The notes: a model not told the origin generated them from the letters alone. Positions 1-11,556 are shown, numbered from the stretch's first letter. The stretch: DNA of 64,000 bases from Neckera pumila (GCA_963969595.1 OZ018412.1:17176501-17240500), one strand, 5' to 3'. A program made the numbers and translations.

Positions 1-75
1 ATTATCAGCTATTTTTAATCAATCCATGGCACACCAACGGCTTGAATAAAGAACTGTGGGATGCGCAAAATTAGT

Positions 76-339
76 TTATAGCTTCAATTGGAATGCCCCT
101 TCCAACAGAACACCAACCATTGCTAAGGGGACGCAGAGAAGCAACCAGTTCACCTTGGTCCCGAACAGCACATGACCCGTGCTTCGTGAAATACATTTCG
201 GCAACTTGTTGACCCAGTTTCCTGGCCCGCTCCTCGTGCTGCAGCAAGCCTCCATGGGAGGTCCACGCACAAGCTCATCCATGAGAAAGCTATCGTTTCG
301 CAGTAATGTTGGTGGTGGAGCGCCTTCCACTAGAGCCAT
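76..339 (-). CDS. CAX-type vacuolar cation/H+ exchanger, N-terminal exon (partial)
   Basis: This is the first coding exon of a minus-strand gene that runs off the left edge. The first ATG is at 339. The first 50-odd residues are hydrophilic and look like a cytosolic N-terminal region. They are followed by the segment HVLFGTKVNWLLLCVPLAMV, which matches the start of the first membrane helix in plant Ca2+/H+ exchangers (pattern VLFGTK..-PLAIV). These proteins move Ca2+ or Mn2+ into the vacuole in exchange for protons. The frame stays open to a stop at 76, but the exon probably ends earlier: GT donors lie at about 114-118, just after PLAM. The exchanger core with its Glu-rich ion-binding motifs would lie outside the window. 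The assignment rests on one motif. Confidence 0.55.
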   Translation of the reverse strand: MALVEGAPPPTLLRNDSFLMDELVRGPPMEACCSTRSGPGNWVNKLPKCISRSTGHVLFGTKVNWLLLCVPLAMVGVLLEGAFQLKL

Positions 340-484
340 CAACTGCAGTCAGTCACGGACACAAATAGACATGAGTGCACTTGTCAAACACGAGAACGGA
401 TCCCAATGCAACACCACCACAAGGTTTCATCAATCCATGGAGTCCCATTGTGAAGCTGAGGGATGGTCGTTAGGGTGGGTTTAG

Positions 485-1303
485 TAAGAACGAACTGATG
501 GAAAACGGAGCGAACGAAAATGTGACATAGTTTGCCTTTAATAGAAGAGCTTTAGATATGCAGCACATTTGTCACTGCAAATTCAAAGTTCTTGAGGGCT
601 TGTGCAATGCCAAAGTTCTCCAGAGATTGTGCTAGACAGGAAGTTGGATCGAAATTGGACTAGTAGACTGAAGCTTCCATTTGCAACAACAGTCATTCCA
701 GATATTTAGCCAGCTTGTGTGATACCTAAATGGGCAAACTTCCGTTGGTGTAAACATCAAAGGACTCATTAGGGACTACTAGTATCTAATCCTGAAGTCG
801 ATCATGCTACACAGACACAACCTATGGTTAGTTACAAATGAGCCGGTTCATTTTTTCGAGTTGCTGATTCGAAACAACAATCCTAGGCAATTAACTGATC
901 TACAACTCAAAGAAAATTCTATTTCGAGTAAAACTACCAAGTAATAAAAAAAAAAGAATTCCAGAGGTCGGCTGCTTTGGCTCAATTTCACCCCAGGATG
1001 CTTGGTCACAAAGTTAGCCTACCGATTTGGAACCCAATCGGACACCCCCGGATAATGAGACTATGAAATTTCTTCGAATTCACGGTCCTCAACTACTACG
1101 CTATGACAGCTTTAGGAACTACTTGTTGAATTCTGAAGACTACAGAACCAGCCTTTCAGTATATCGCATGAAATCCGGTTAGGAAAGCATTGGGGAATAG
1201 AATAACCTCAAGGTCTCTATGGTCGTTGTCATCAGGGACGTCGCTCCTGAGTACCCCTTGGGAATTCTCCATAGCTCTTGCATCCACTGCTACAAACCCT
1301 ACT
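485..1303. other. Intergenic, no gene seen
   Basis: No open frame of coding character is visible. The left part is probably the 5' leader and promoter of the minus-strand CAX-like gene. Two similar phrases (cacatagtttgcctttaatagaagagctttag near 523 and cacatagtttgcggttaacagaag near 1358) suggest an old local duplication. Confidence 0.4.
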
Positions 1304-1342
1304 CACGTTCCCTGCACACGTTCCCTGCACACGTTCCCTGCA
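1304..1342 (+). promoter_or_regulatory. Three tandem 13-bp CACGTTCCCTGCA boxes
   Basis: The 13-base unit CACGTTCCCTGCA occurs three times head to tail, about 270 bp before the start of the cysteine-rich peptide gene. Each unit carries an ACGT core of the kind bound by plant bZIP and bHLH factors. A regulatory role is inferred from the position and exact repetition only. Confidence 0.35.
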
Positions 1343-1610
1343 GGCTCTATCAATGTCACATAGTTTGCGGTTAACAGAAGAGATTTAGTCATGCAGCACA
1401 TTTGTCATGCAGTCATGATGCAACTCAAAGGTAGGTGAGACACACACACATAAACTTCATAAAGTTCAACTTCACAAGTGTAGGTGAATTACTCACACAA
1501 AGTAGGTGAGTCATGCTTGCCTTTCAAAACTTATTCTCTATAGAAGCAACTTCCACATTCCATAGACGCAACTGTGCATTCAAAAGCTTTTGCAATCTTA
1601 CATTTTTGAA

Positions 1611-1955
1611 ATGGCCCCCATTCCATGGAAAGTGGTGTTGGTGATGATGTTGGCTGGGCTTTCCATGACCCAAGCCCAACCACAACATGGGCGAAGCTGT
1701 TGTGGTAGCAATGACAGTGAAGAGTGCTGCACCAACGAGCGTCCCTTCCAACCCTTTGACCCCTGTTGCAACAACAACGGACCAACATGTTGCAACACAC
1801 CCGACCGTCAAACGTGCTGTGACGACATACCTGCGGAGAGGCACCAAATTGATCCTTGTTGCATCACCAAAATCCCTATCCCTGCTCCTCCAATTGACCT
1901 TGCACCCCAGCAATTACTTCTCTTCCACTTACCTATATGCTTGGAGATGCCATAG
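1611..1955 (+). CDS. Small secreted cysteine-rich peptide with six CC doublets
   Basis: This 114-residue frame starts at the ATG at 1611. An in-frame ATG at 1590 would add seven residues but would spoil the signal peptide. Residues 1-23 form a clear secretion signal: a hydrophobic core (VVLVMMLAGLSM) ending in TQAQ. The mature part carries six adjacent cysteine pairs at about residues 30-31, 39-40, 52-53, 60-61, 69-70 and 83-84, spaced 8-14 residues apart, in a hydrophilic Asn/Asp/Pro/Thr-rich context. The tail after the last pair has no cysteine and is proline- and leucine-rich. AATAAA-like sequence (tataaataaaaa) lies 140 bp after the stop. I do not recognise a named family. The even set of 12 cysteines suggests a disulfide-stabilised apoplastic peptide. 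A downstream intron replacing the odd C-terminus cannot be excluded. Confidence 0.6.
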   Translation: MAPIPWKVVLVMMLAGLSMTQAQPQHGRSCCGSNDSEECCTNERPFQPFDPCCNNNGPTCCNTPDRQTCCDDIPAERHQIDPCCITKIPIPAPPIDLAPQQLLLFHLPICLEMP

Positions 1956-2087
1956 TGGACATTAGAGTTTGATGCGCAGCAGTGGCCCCTCTGCGTGGCT
2001 GACACAGTAGTTACAAGGTGCCTAGTGACTAACTAGTGAGAGAGAGGGAGTTCCTATTTTGATAGGACTAATGTAATGTGACAATAC

Positions 2088-2105
2088 GTTATATATAAAT
2101 AAAAA
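2088..2105 (+). terminator. Probable polyadenylation signal of the cysteine-rich peptide gene
   Basis: The run atatataaataaaaacta contains AATAAA-like hexamers 140 bp after the stop codon, a normal distance for a plant 3' end. This is position-based inference. Confidence 0.35.
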
Positions 2106-2771
2106 CTACAACTCTCACATTGGTATCTTTTCATGGATTTATGATATGTTCAGACAGGTTGAATGCAAAGGCGGGTGAAATTCTTCCGATCTACGCGCAA
2201 GGAAAGGGAGACCCAAAATCAAAATGCTCTTGATGGGCTATATGAAAATGAACCTTTACATCACCTTACTGAAAGTAAGAATCTGAAGCCAACCTCCTCT
2301 CAAATGAACGGCTCACATGGTGATGCTTGGAACCCTCAGTTAAGACCAGATTGTCCACATGTTACGTGAAATGACCAACACACAACAACAATAACAACCC
2401 CAAATAAGCTCTGATCCTGTCAATGAGTCCAAATCCGAACAGTAAACCCTAGAGGTGAGAGTTCCGAGTGCATGCCAAGCAGCCATAGAGACGGCCACTC
2501 TTCTTTCAATGAATACATGCCAACCAGCCAATGGGTTCCAAATCAATCCATATATACAATCCCAACAAGAGACCGTAAATCAAGCACACCCAATAGGATC
2601 CTCACGAACATCCAAACAAAATTAAAGGAAGCAAATGGAACAAAGCACCATGGGTCTGAGGATACTGCTTCCTTAATCTGCCACTTCTGTTCTCTTTCCA
2701 CTAAGCTTATCACTCACTGATGTGTATCACAATTAGGTTTTGTTTTTTGCCCAAAAGACAAATGGAAATCA
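2106..2771. other. Intergenic, no supported gene
   Basis: Short open frames (for example 2163-2369) lack recognisable domains. The base composition is more balanced here than in the repeat-filled DNA to the right, so an unrecognised exon is possible, but nothing supports one. Confidence 0.3.
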
Positions 2772-3404
2772 TTAACCCCTAAATACCCAAGGGCCTTTTT
2801 AGAGCTTCTTGGAATCTGCTCTAAATTGAACAAAAGACCACACTTTTGAACACAAGTTTTAGTCAATTTATTTTAAGATGGTAAATTTTGTATAAAATCA
2901 AAGTAGACATGTTAGAGATCACACAGAAAAATAAAACACAAGAATGTCATTCATGGATTGAAAGATTTATAATTTTTGATGTAAGTTATAAAAGTAATTT
3001 ATTCTCTTTTTATATTTCAATCCTAAAAAATTGGACACCACAAAAATATGAGATTGAAGGGCATAACATGCATAACATCAAGTCAATATGGCCTTTTAAA
3101 ATCTACTCTACAACTTTTTTTAAATGAGTTTCTTATGTGATTTTTTTCTCTAAGATCTAGTGTATTTGACACTCGTTTTCAAAAGCCTTCAACACTAGAA
3201 AATCAAGATTTCCATTGGTCACCCTTTCACAAAATCTTGAGTAGATAAATCTTAAACAATCATTTTCAAAATCGGGTTTTAAACTTCATAAAAAGAAATT
3301 TTCAAAAAATATAAACTACTCAAAATAGCAACTTGGTTAGGTTTTATTTAACTTCAAAATATTGTCAACACCAAAATTTGGTGCCTCAAGCATTTAGGGA
3401 TTAA
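2772..3404 (+). mobile_element. TTAA-flanked short element K (CCCCTAAAT ends)
   Basis: The 633-bp unit begins TTAACCCCTAAATACCC and ends GCATTTAGGGATTAA, giving terminal inverted repeats of about 15 bp inside TTAA duplications. It has no long open frame, so it is non-autonomous. A second full-length copy in opposite orientation lies at 28283-28922 and shares the interior, for example the subterminal stretch GAGCTTCTTGGAAT and the block before the right end (ACCAAAATTTGGTGCC). Confidence 0.7.
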
Positions 3405-3626
3405 TATTGAAAAAATTTAAAAGAATTTGGAGAGTTTTTGTATTTTTGGTCAATACTCAAAGTCAAGACGTGAAGAACCCTCAAATTGTTCAATAGGTGC
3501 ATGTTTGAAGTGTCTTGAAAAAGACTCAAAACCATTCACTAAAAGTTTACAAGTATTGAAGCACCTTTTGTAAAATAGAAGTCACTCAAAGCAAACAATT
3601 TAAGGTCATGTTGATGACCTTCTATA

Positions 3627-4740
3627 TCCATCTCCACAATTTTGTGAAATAGCATTCTTTGGAAGTATAACTACTAAGTTAGTAGGTGTAGAGTTGGGTG
3701 GTTATGAAACCCAACATTAATGCCACCTAATATGATGCCTCCAAATATGACCTTAATCTCCTATTTGAAATCAAGAATACAAATTTGCTAAGAGGGATTA
3801 GAAGGTTCAAAATTAATTACTTAAAATAGAAGACATGTTTCACATCTTTTACAAGCATGATGGTGGGAAAATCCTCAATCCCCATGGAAGGCCTATAGGA
3901 CTCGAATAACATAATGGACATTAAATTCATTTGAATTCATCAAATTCTATTGAGGTCAAATCACTCAAAAATTAATAGAAAATGCATCCAATCTCATCCA
4001 CCGTGCATAAATTATATTTCCAAACTTGTATTGAAAATAGACATTCCAAAATATGAATTTCATGTGAACAAGTAAAAATAAAATGTAACTGCTAACCACG
4101 TCTTCAAAACTAACAATTTGGTAGCAAAAAATTTTAGAAATTGAACTCTGTGGTGAACAAAATTTGATAATTTTGAAAGGTGAACGGACTCAAATATTTC
4201 TACTTTATATCTTGATTATGTTCATCTCCACAATTTTGTAGAATCAGATTTTCTAGAAGTGTTATCAATAAGCTAATAGGTGGGTTTTGAAACCTAGCTT
4301 TGATGCCTCCTAACATGATGCCTCCAAATATGACCTTAATATCCTATTTGAAATTAAGAATTCAAGTAGGCAAAGAGGGGTTAGAAGACTCAAAATTAAT
4401 TGCCTAAAATAGAGGAGATGTTTTATACCTTTTACAAATATGATGGTGGGAAAATCTTCAATTCTCGTAGAAGGCCTATAGGACTAGAATAACATAATGG
4501 CTATTAAATTCATTTGAATTCATCAATTTCTATTGAATTTTTGAATCCAAATCATCAAAAATTAATAGAAAATGCATCCAAACTCATTCGTTAGTATAAA
4601 TTATATCTCCAAATCTACATTGAAAATAGAAATTCCAAAATATGAATTTCATGTAAACAAGTAAAGAATCAAACTGTAACCACTAACCACAACCTCAAAA
4701 CTAACAATTTGGTTGGCAAAATTTTTTAGAGATTGAACCA
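3627..4740 (+). repeat. Direct tandem duplication, about 594-bp period
   Basis: Two head-to-tail copies of a roughly 525-bp block (about 3627-4151 and 4221-4740) share long stretches such as ATGATGCCTCCAAATATGAC and CCAAAATATGAATTTCATGT with scattered substitutions. No frame is preserved, so this is non-coding repeat DNA of unknown class. Confidence 0.75.
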
Positions 4741-5890
4741 TGTTATCCTTCAAGATATCATATCCATACATGATCATTTCAAGAAACATGATTTCATCAC
4801 TAAAGAACCAAATAAACTAGTTTCTAGTCACATATTCAATGGCAAAATGGAGTAGACAAAGTGAAGCATATTTCAAGAGTTTCATTACATAGTCATAGGT
4901 TGTCCTTTGAAATGGCAAATTTCTAAAGCATATAAACTCTTTGTTGGATGGCTAATGAAGTTGAGGTAAATGAAAAGGAAAAATGAACATAATTTTTGAA
5001 AGTTATACAAAATGAAGGCAACTTAGATGTGACCTTGCAATTATTGTCTAGTGGAGTTTTCTATTTCTAGATAAACAAACATATAGAGAAGATTTGAAGA
5101 ATGACTTGATGCATTGATAGTAATAGGTTGGTAGTGCAAGTACAATTAGGTTTTGGAGATGTAATTTTGAAATTCAAAACAAAATAGAACATTAGAGTTG
5201 TACTTCAAAAAATTAATCTAAAAATCACAATATTCATTGAAATAGGCCATGTAGAGCTAAAAATGGCACATGTTCTTGCAATGACCCTTGTACAAAAGAA
5301 TTACTAAAAATTCAAAGGATATAAATACTTTGATCATTTTATGCCCTCAATCATTTTGGATAATACTTTGTATCCTCTCTCTTAAGGCAATTGTTGTCAC
5401 ATAGTTAGTTGAGCTTATTCCACATATACCATCATTCCTTCTTTTTTGAAAAGAAAAATTTACCAATTCTAGATTTCTAACCTCCTTGTAGCGTTGCTTT
5501 GTTAGGCTTTTGTCTATTGCAGAAAAGTCCTTCACTAATATTTTTTATAGGAGTCCAGGTTGTGTGTCAATCTAAGCATGGTTGAATCATCTTTATAGAC
5601 TAGCTCTTGATTATCACCTTGGTAGCCCATTTTTTTACCAAATAAATAATTTATCTCTTAAATATTCTTTTATTTATTTTATTATTTTAGAAATTTATCA
5701 ATATTTGTTATTTTTGTAATATTTTGCATCAAATTTAATTCAAAAACATGACAAAATTATAAATTGGAAATAAGTAGTTTTTTCAACTAACTACCTTTAA
5801 TGATTTTTGAATTGGGCTAGGCTTTGTAGTTCACAGCCACTTCTTTATGGTAAGTCCTCGAACTTGTGTTGTTTTAATGCATTTGTTTCA
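4741..5890. other. AT-rich intergenic DNA
   Basis: I see no gene, no clear terminal repeats and no tandem array. The sequence is poly-A/T rich and is probably old, unrecognisable repeat DNA. Confidence 0.4.
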
Positions 5891-6827
5891 TTAACCCCTA
5901 AAGGACCAAACACCATTTTCAGAAACATAGCAAATTTGGGCAGCTCACTACGAATGGAAATTTAAATTTTCTTCTTTGAAATTCTCACACAAGATGTGCC
6001 CAAGGAGTAGCTTCAGGCCCAACAATTTTCATAACCATTGACTTTATGGGTAAAAAGTTATTGCATGATATGTAATTTTCCACGTTTGGCGGGCAGCCTG
6101 GGCAGCTCAATTTTTTTCTTAAAACACTTTTTTTTAAAACTAAAATTTGAAATTGGTTTAATAGATTTATATATACTTGGAAAGCTTTGAATCATTCCAT
6201 TTGGATTAACAAGTCAAAAGTTATGAGGAGTTTTAGTTTGAGGGTAGTTATGGAATTTCTACTCTAAAATAAACTTTGAAGTCCTTTATCTAACTCAATT
6301 TTCAATATTTTTGAATAAAACAAAAGATATTGGGTGCGTATTGTTTATTACAACATTACAACCGTTAGGATTGGCAATTTTCAATTCCATAATTAAATTC
6401 TTGACAATTTAGTATTTTGAATCATTCTCTACCTCTTCCTACTTACTATTTTTTTCCTATATGTTGTACAATTCCAAATGATCTGAAAATTTTCAAGCAC
6501 GTAGACAACTTGTCTTGAAGAATGAATCCAAACAGTAACCACCATTTTGGACATTTTTTCATACAAATGTGACCTTGTGAAGGGCTGCTGCCCAGATTTT
6601 TGCAGTGATTAAAAACGGATTTTTGTCAATTCAAACGCTATTATCTTGCAATCTACATGGTGGAAAATTCTGAAATTTTTTCCACATCTTCTTAAACCAG
6701 TATACTACAAGATCCTATGGTTACATGTGTTTAAAAATGTTTTTTTCTAAAGTTTGGTACTTGTATTAGAAGTGGCAGTTTTGGAGCGGTTTTGGTGAAA
6801 ACATAGTTAAAAACCTTTAGGGGTTAA
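5891..6827 (+). mobile_element. TTAA element A (piggyBac-like MITE, subfamily 1)
   Basis: The unit is 937 bp including both TTAA target sites. It starts TTAACCCCTAAAGGACCA and ends ACCTTTAGGGGTTAA. There is no coding frame. It aligns along most of its length with elements B (6983-7913) and D (9452-11244): shared blocks include CTTTGAATCATTCCATT, CACCATTTTGGACATTTTTTCAT and the internal motif AAGATCCTA-GGTTA about 110 bp before the right end. Confidence 0.8.
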
Positions 6828-6982
6828 CTAGCTCATGCTTTGATATCCAACAAATTGATATTGGAAACTTATACTTTGTTTTTATTTTTTTTTATTTTAA
6901 ACAAACTTTTGGAAAATCAATAAAATGAAATTTGTTGCATTTTTTTTTGTAATTGAATGTATAGTAGATTCAATGATTTACT

Positions 6983-7913
6983 TTAACCCCTAAAGGACCA
7001 CCATGCGTTTTTTGGCATTATAGAAATTTTGGGAAGGTACCTGTGACTAGAGGTTTAAATATTTTGGGCTGAAATTTTAATAGAACTTGGGGATGAGGAA
7101 TATCTTTCATGTGCATTAAATTTCATGACATTTGGAAATACGAGTCAAAAGTTATGGCCTAATATGTTACCTTTTTCACCGGGCGGGCAGTTGGGCAAAT
7201 CTGAATAAAATACTTTTTTCAAAAATAAAAATTTGAAACTGGTTTTCTACAATTATATATACGTGGAAAGGTTTGAATCATTCCATTCCAATCATTGAGT
7301 CAAAAGTTATGAGGGTTTTTAATTTGTGGGCAGTTATTGATTCTTTATTATAAAAAAAACTTTGTAATCGTTTATTTGACTCAATTTTCAATATATTTGG
7401 AAAAAATTAAAATCCTAGGATGTAGATTGACTATTACAACATTTCAGCTGTTGGAACTAGCACTTTTTTTAATTATAAAAAAATTCTTAACAATTTAGTA
7501 TTTTGAATCATTATCTACTTCTTTCTACTTACTATTTTTTTTCCTAAATGTTGTACTATTCCAAATGATGCGAAAAATTTCAAGCATATTGCCAACTTAT
7601 TTAGGAAATAAAATTCAAAGAAGCACCACCATTTTGGACATTTTTTCATTGAAAAATGAGCTTCTGAAGTGCAGCTACCCGATTTTTAGCAGGATTGAAA
7701 AAATGGTTTTGGAGACTTTGAATGCTTATATCTTTTGATCTTTGCGGTGGAATTTTTTGAAAATTTACCACATTTTTTTAATACATCATACTACAAGATC
7801 CTACGGTTACATGTGTCAAAATTGTTTTTTTCCAAAAACTTGGTAGTTGTATTAGAAATGGCAATTTTGGAGCGTTTTTGGTGATTATATAGTCACAGAA
7901 CTTTAGGGGTTAA
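6983..7913 (+). mobile_element. TTAA element B (subfamily 1)
   Basis: This is a 931-bp copy of the same element as A, in the same orientation and only 155 bp downstream. It starts TTAACCCCTAAAGGACCA and ends ACTTTAGGGGTTAA. The internal motif AAGATCCTACGGTTA is intact about 115 bp from the right end. It has no open frame. Confidence 0.8.
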
Positions 7914-8145
7914 GGACCAAATCCCTTATTCAAGTCCAAGGTAGCCCAATTGCAGCAAGGAAAGTTACAAAAATACAATTATACATTAAACCTAGTGAAG
8001 TCTTTGATTAACTGAATTTGGAAGGATTTTATGTGGCTTCTATTTTACAAAAAATGTCAAAAATTTACAAAATAAATTATAGAGTTTTGAAGTTCAAACC
8101 CCGTAGATTGAAATTATTGAAGTCTAGGTATTCTTTTGGGTAGAT

Positions 8146-9008
8146 TTAACCTCTAGAGGACCATTACCCCTTCAGGGGACAAATGGGATTTCGGGCATGT
8201 ATCTACGGGCGTTTGAGTTTGTAACATTTTTTGAAACTTTTAGTGGAGGTGAAGGATCGAGAGAGCTACGTGAGGATATAATTTTTTCCTCATGCGGACC
8301 TTCAAGCGAGAAGTTACACAATATTTTATCCAAAGGGAAGGAAGGCCTGGCAGGGCCTCCTGCCTCACCTCAAAGAGAAGGGGGAAGGAAGGGCCAAAGT
8401 CCAAGCCCTTCATTTCCAATAGCCCAATGTCAAAAAAGACTTGGCAACTTTTAATTTTTGTGGAGACCAATCATCACTTTTTTTTCTAAATTTTTTTTTC
8501 CCATGATAATTGAGAATGATACTTCTATTTTTTCACCGTTCAAGTTTTTGTTTTTTGAATTTATGAATTTTACATCATGCTTGCAATTTTGCCTAGTGTA
8601 TGTGCAAATTTGAAGACCTTCTCACATTGCAAGAATTTTTTCTACATGCCCTACCCCTCCAATTCATTTGAAATTTGTTCCATATGTACCTAATATGGTC
8701 TCCTACATAGAAGAATTAAAGCTCAACTTTGTATAGAGCAAACTTTTTCCAATAGCAATGGTCAAAGTCTGCTCAAATTGTAGGGCAGTGTTCAAAAAAA
8801 CTTTTTTCCCAACTTTGAATGTTCATATCTTCCAATCCGTATGGTCAAATTCAATGAAATTTTTACCACATCATCTCAACCAAGTTAAATACAAGATCTT
8901 AAGGTTAGAATCTAAAATAAAAAAAATTGTATATAGGTTGAACACAGCAGAAATGGTAGTTTTCATTGCTTTTTGACAGAAAAATGACCTTGGTCCTTTA
9001 GGGGTTAA
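8146..9008 (+). mobile_element. TTAA element C (subfamily 2)
   Basis: This 863-bp unit has ends TTAACCTCTAGAGGACCA and TTGGTCCTTTAGGGGTTAA. Just inside the left end is the subfamily-2 signature: a short hairpin CCCCTTCAGGGG followed by ACAAATGGGATTT. The right end reads TTTTTGACAGAAAAATGACC, as in element H. The small open frames inside are not coding. Confidence 0.75.
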
Positions 9009-9451
9009 GCTTTTGACCTTCATAGGTCAAATAGAATATGTGCACTACAATTCACATAAAAATTAGATTTAGAAGGAAAAACGAAATCTACAATTAATCT
9101 AAAAAATTTGATTCATTAATTGAATTGATTTGGAGATGGTTGACATCTTCATATATCACCTAAAAATGAGCCCCAAATCTTTCCTATTAAAATGCAAAAA
9201 TCCCTTGTATATTCATTTCTACATTGAAAAAGTTAGGAGCTATTTATTGTAATATATTGCACACCCTATATATTTATTGTCATAATGATTGGGGTACTAG
9301 CCCAACAAAGCCAAAAAACTTAGTGAAGGTGGATGTTACCACTTTTCATGATATATTTATTCTTTTGGTTTTTTAATGAAATCATTTGGTTTTTATTAAT
9401 GCAATTTTTATAATCTGGAAGAGATCACTCCTTTTTAATTTAACCGGGAAT

Positions 9452-11244
9452 TTAATGCATAAAAGGACCAACATTTGTTTTTTGGCTACATAGAAATTTT
9501 GGGCAGGTATGCGTGACTAAAGATTTTCATACTTTTGACCCAATTTTTAATAGAAGGTGGGGGCAAGGAATATCTTTCATACACACTAAATTTCATGAAA
9601 TTTGGAAATATGAATAAAAAATTATGGCCTAATATGTTACTTTCTTTTGTAATTGGGCAGTGCAGGTAGATAAAAAAAACCCATTGCTTTCAAAAATAAA
9701 AGTTTGAAATTGGTTTTCTAGAGTTATATATACACAAAAAGCTTTGAATCATTCCATTTTGATCAATGAGTCAAAAGTTATGAGGAGTTTTTGTTTGTGG
9801 GCAGTTTTAGATTCTCTACTCTAAAATAAACTTTGGAATCTTTTATTTTATTCAATTTTCAATATTTAAAAAAAAAAAAAAAATCATAGGATGGAGATTG
9901 TTTATTAAAACATTGCAGCCATTGGGATTGGCAAATTTTCAATTCTATAACTAAATTCTTCAAAATTTGTATTTTGAATCATTCTCTACTACTGTCTATT
10001 TATGTATGTGGTACAGTTGGGTATTGTAATCTTACAACTGGCCAATTTGAGCCACCCACATTTCTTCTTACAAGGTGCAATATAAATGGTATATTTTGGT
10101 AAGTATAATCAATACTCAATCCTCACACAATTCCCATAAAGCATACAGAATTTCAGTAAGTTTCAAAAAAGTATACTTCCATTTTTGGTGAATTTTTGAA
10201 GCCAATTTTTATGGTTTTACATAATATTTTACTGAAAACAATTGGTGATAAATTTTTTTAATTTGATTGCTTAGATATGTAGGGAACATCCATACGCACA
10301 TCTTTCAATTTAAAAAACACCCCATTAAGTAACAAAAATGCACTCTACAAAGATTTCAATGTCGGAGTGACAACATTCAAATTTTGTGAAATACATACTT
10401 TTATATTTTAATTAGATTTTGGCAAAGTAATTGTACCAACATGTTGAAATGTTCAAAATTAGTTATAGTAGGCGGGTCAATTAGAAAAATCTAATAATCA
10501 TAAAGAGACATCTATTTCACAAAACTTGGACATTGTCACTCCAACATTGAACTCTTCCTAGACTCCATTTTTGCTACTCAATAGGATGTTTTTAATTTGA
10601 AAGATGTGCGTATGGATGTTCCCCACATATCTATGCAATTGAATTTAGAAAATTCACCATTCATTGTTCTCAATATAATATTATGTAAAACTATGAAAAT
10701 TGGCTTAAAAAATTCACCAAAAATGGAATTTTGCTTTTTTGAATTTGAAATTTTGTATATTTGTTTGGAATTTCATGAGGATTGCTTGATAATTATGTAA
10801 GATGAAAAATTCAAGCTCTTTTTTATGTTATGCCAAAATCTTTGAATGTTTCAAATTGGCCGGTTGTAAGATTACAATACCCGACTATACAATTCCAAAT
10901 CATGTGAAATTTTTCAAGGATGTGGCCAACTTGTTTAGAAAAATAAAATAAAAGAAGCACCACCATTTTGGACAACTTTTCATAAAAAAATGAACTTCTG
11001 AAGTGCAGGTGCCCTATTTTTGGCAAGGCCAAAAAAATAATTTCAATAAATTTGAATGCTTATATCTTGCAATCCACGCTGTGGAAATTTTTGAAATTTT
11101 TACCACATATTTTCAAGTCAGCATACTAAAAGATCCTACGGTTAGATGTGTTAAAAAAAAATTCAAAAACTCAGTACTTGTTCAAAAAATTGCAATTTTT
11201 GAGCATTTTCGGTGAAAATATAGTCATAGAAATTTACGGATTAA
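9452..11244 (+). mobile_element. TTAA element D (subfamily 1), split by a foldback insertion
   Basis: Left and right halves (9452-about 10011 and about 10888-11244) join into a roughly 917-bp copy of subfamily 1. They are separated by an inverted-repeat element. The left end has decayed to TTAATGCATAAAAGGACCA and the right end to AATTTACGGATTAA, so this copy is older than A or B. The motif AGATCCTACGGTTA lies 113 bp from the right end. Confidence 0.7.
10012..10887. mobile_element. Foldback element inside element D
   Basis: About 876 bp forms one large imperfect palindrome. The outer ends are GGGTATTGTAATCTTACAAC and its reverse complement GGTTGTAAGATTACAATACCC. Arms of about 430 bp can be followed inward (for example CATACGCACATCTTTCAATT near 10291 against AATTTGAAAGATGTGCGTATG near 10596) to a loop near 10445. 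The flanks continue element D on both sides, with TAC at or near both junctions as a possible target duplication. It is non-coding, and the superfamily is not clear. Confidence 0.75.
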
Positions 11245-11451
11245 GGTATACCCTTGAGTTAAGAGAGTATTTGACATGGGGCTATTTTCCTTCATTTTTT
11301 GTATTTAAGATGATCATATATTTGTACTAAAAAGATACAAGGGGCATATTAATTTCCAATACCCTATAAATTTTATAAATTCATTCATAAGGAACTTTTT
11401 AAATGGGGCACTTTTACATATGAAATTTAAGTGTCCGAATTTTCCCTCTAC

Positions 11452-11478
11452 AATATATATATATATATATATATATAC

Positions 11479-11554
<76 letters not shown>
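11452..11554. repeat. (AT)n(AG)n compound microsatellite
   Basis: About 26 bp of alternating AT is followed by about 75 bp of AG dinucleotides. Open frames reading Arg-Glu repeats through it are artefacts. Confidence 0.95.

Positions 11555-11556
<2 letters not shown>

Noticed and set aside
1524..1913. Minus-strand frame of 129 residues overlapping the cysteine-rich peptide gene
   Set aside because: No signal, domain or sensible composition. The plus strand has the signal peptide and ordered cysteine pairs.
8197..8489. Frames of 65-85 residues inside TTAA element C
   Set aside because: They are not conserved in the other copies of the element and have no transposase motifs.
5891..9008. CCCTAAA words as interstitial telomere repeats
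   Set aside because: CCCCTAAAG occurs only once at each element end, in inverted pairs beside TTAA, and never as a tandem telomeric array.
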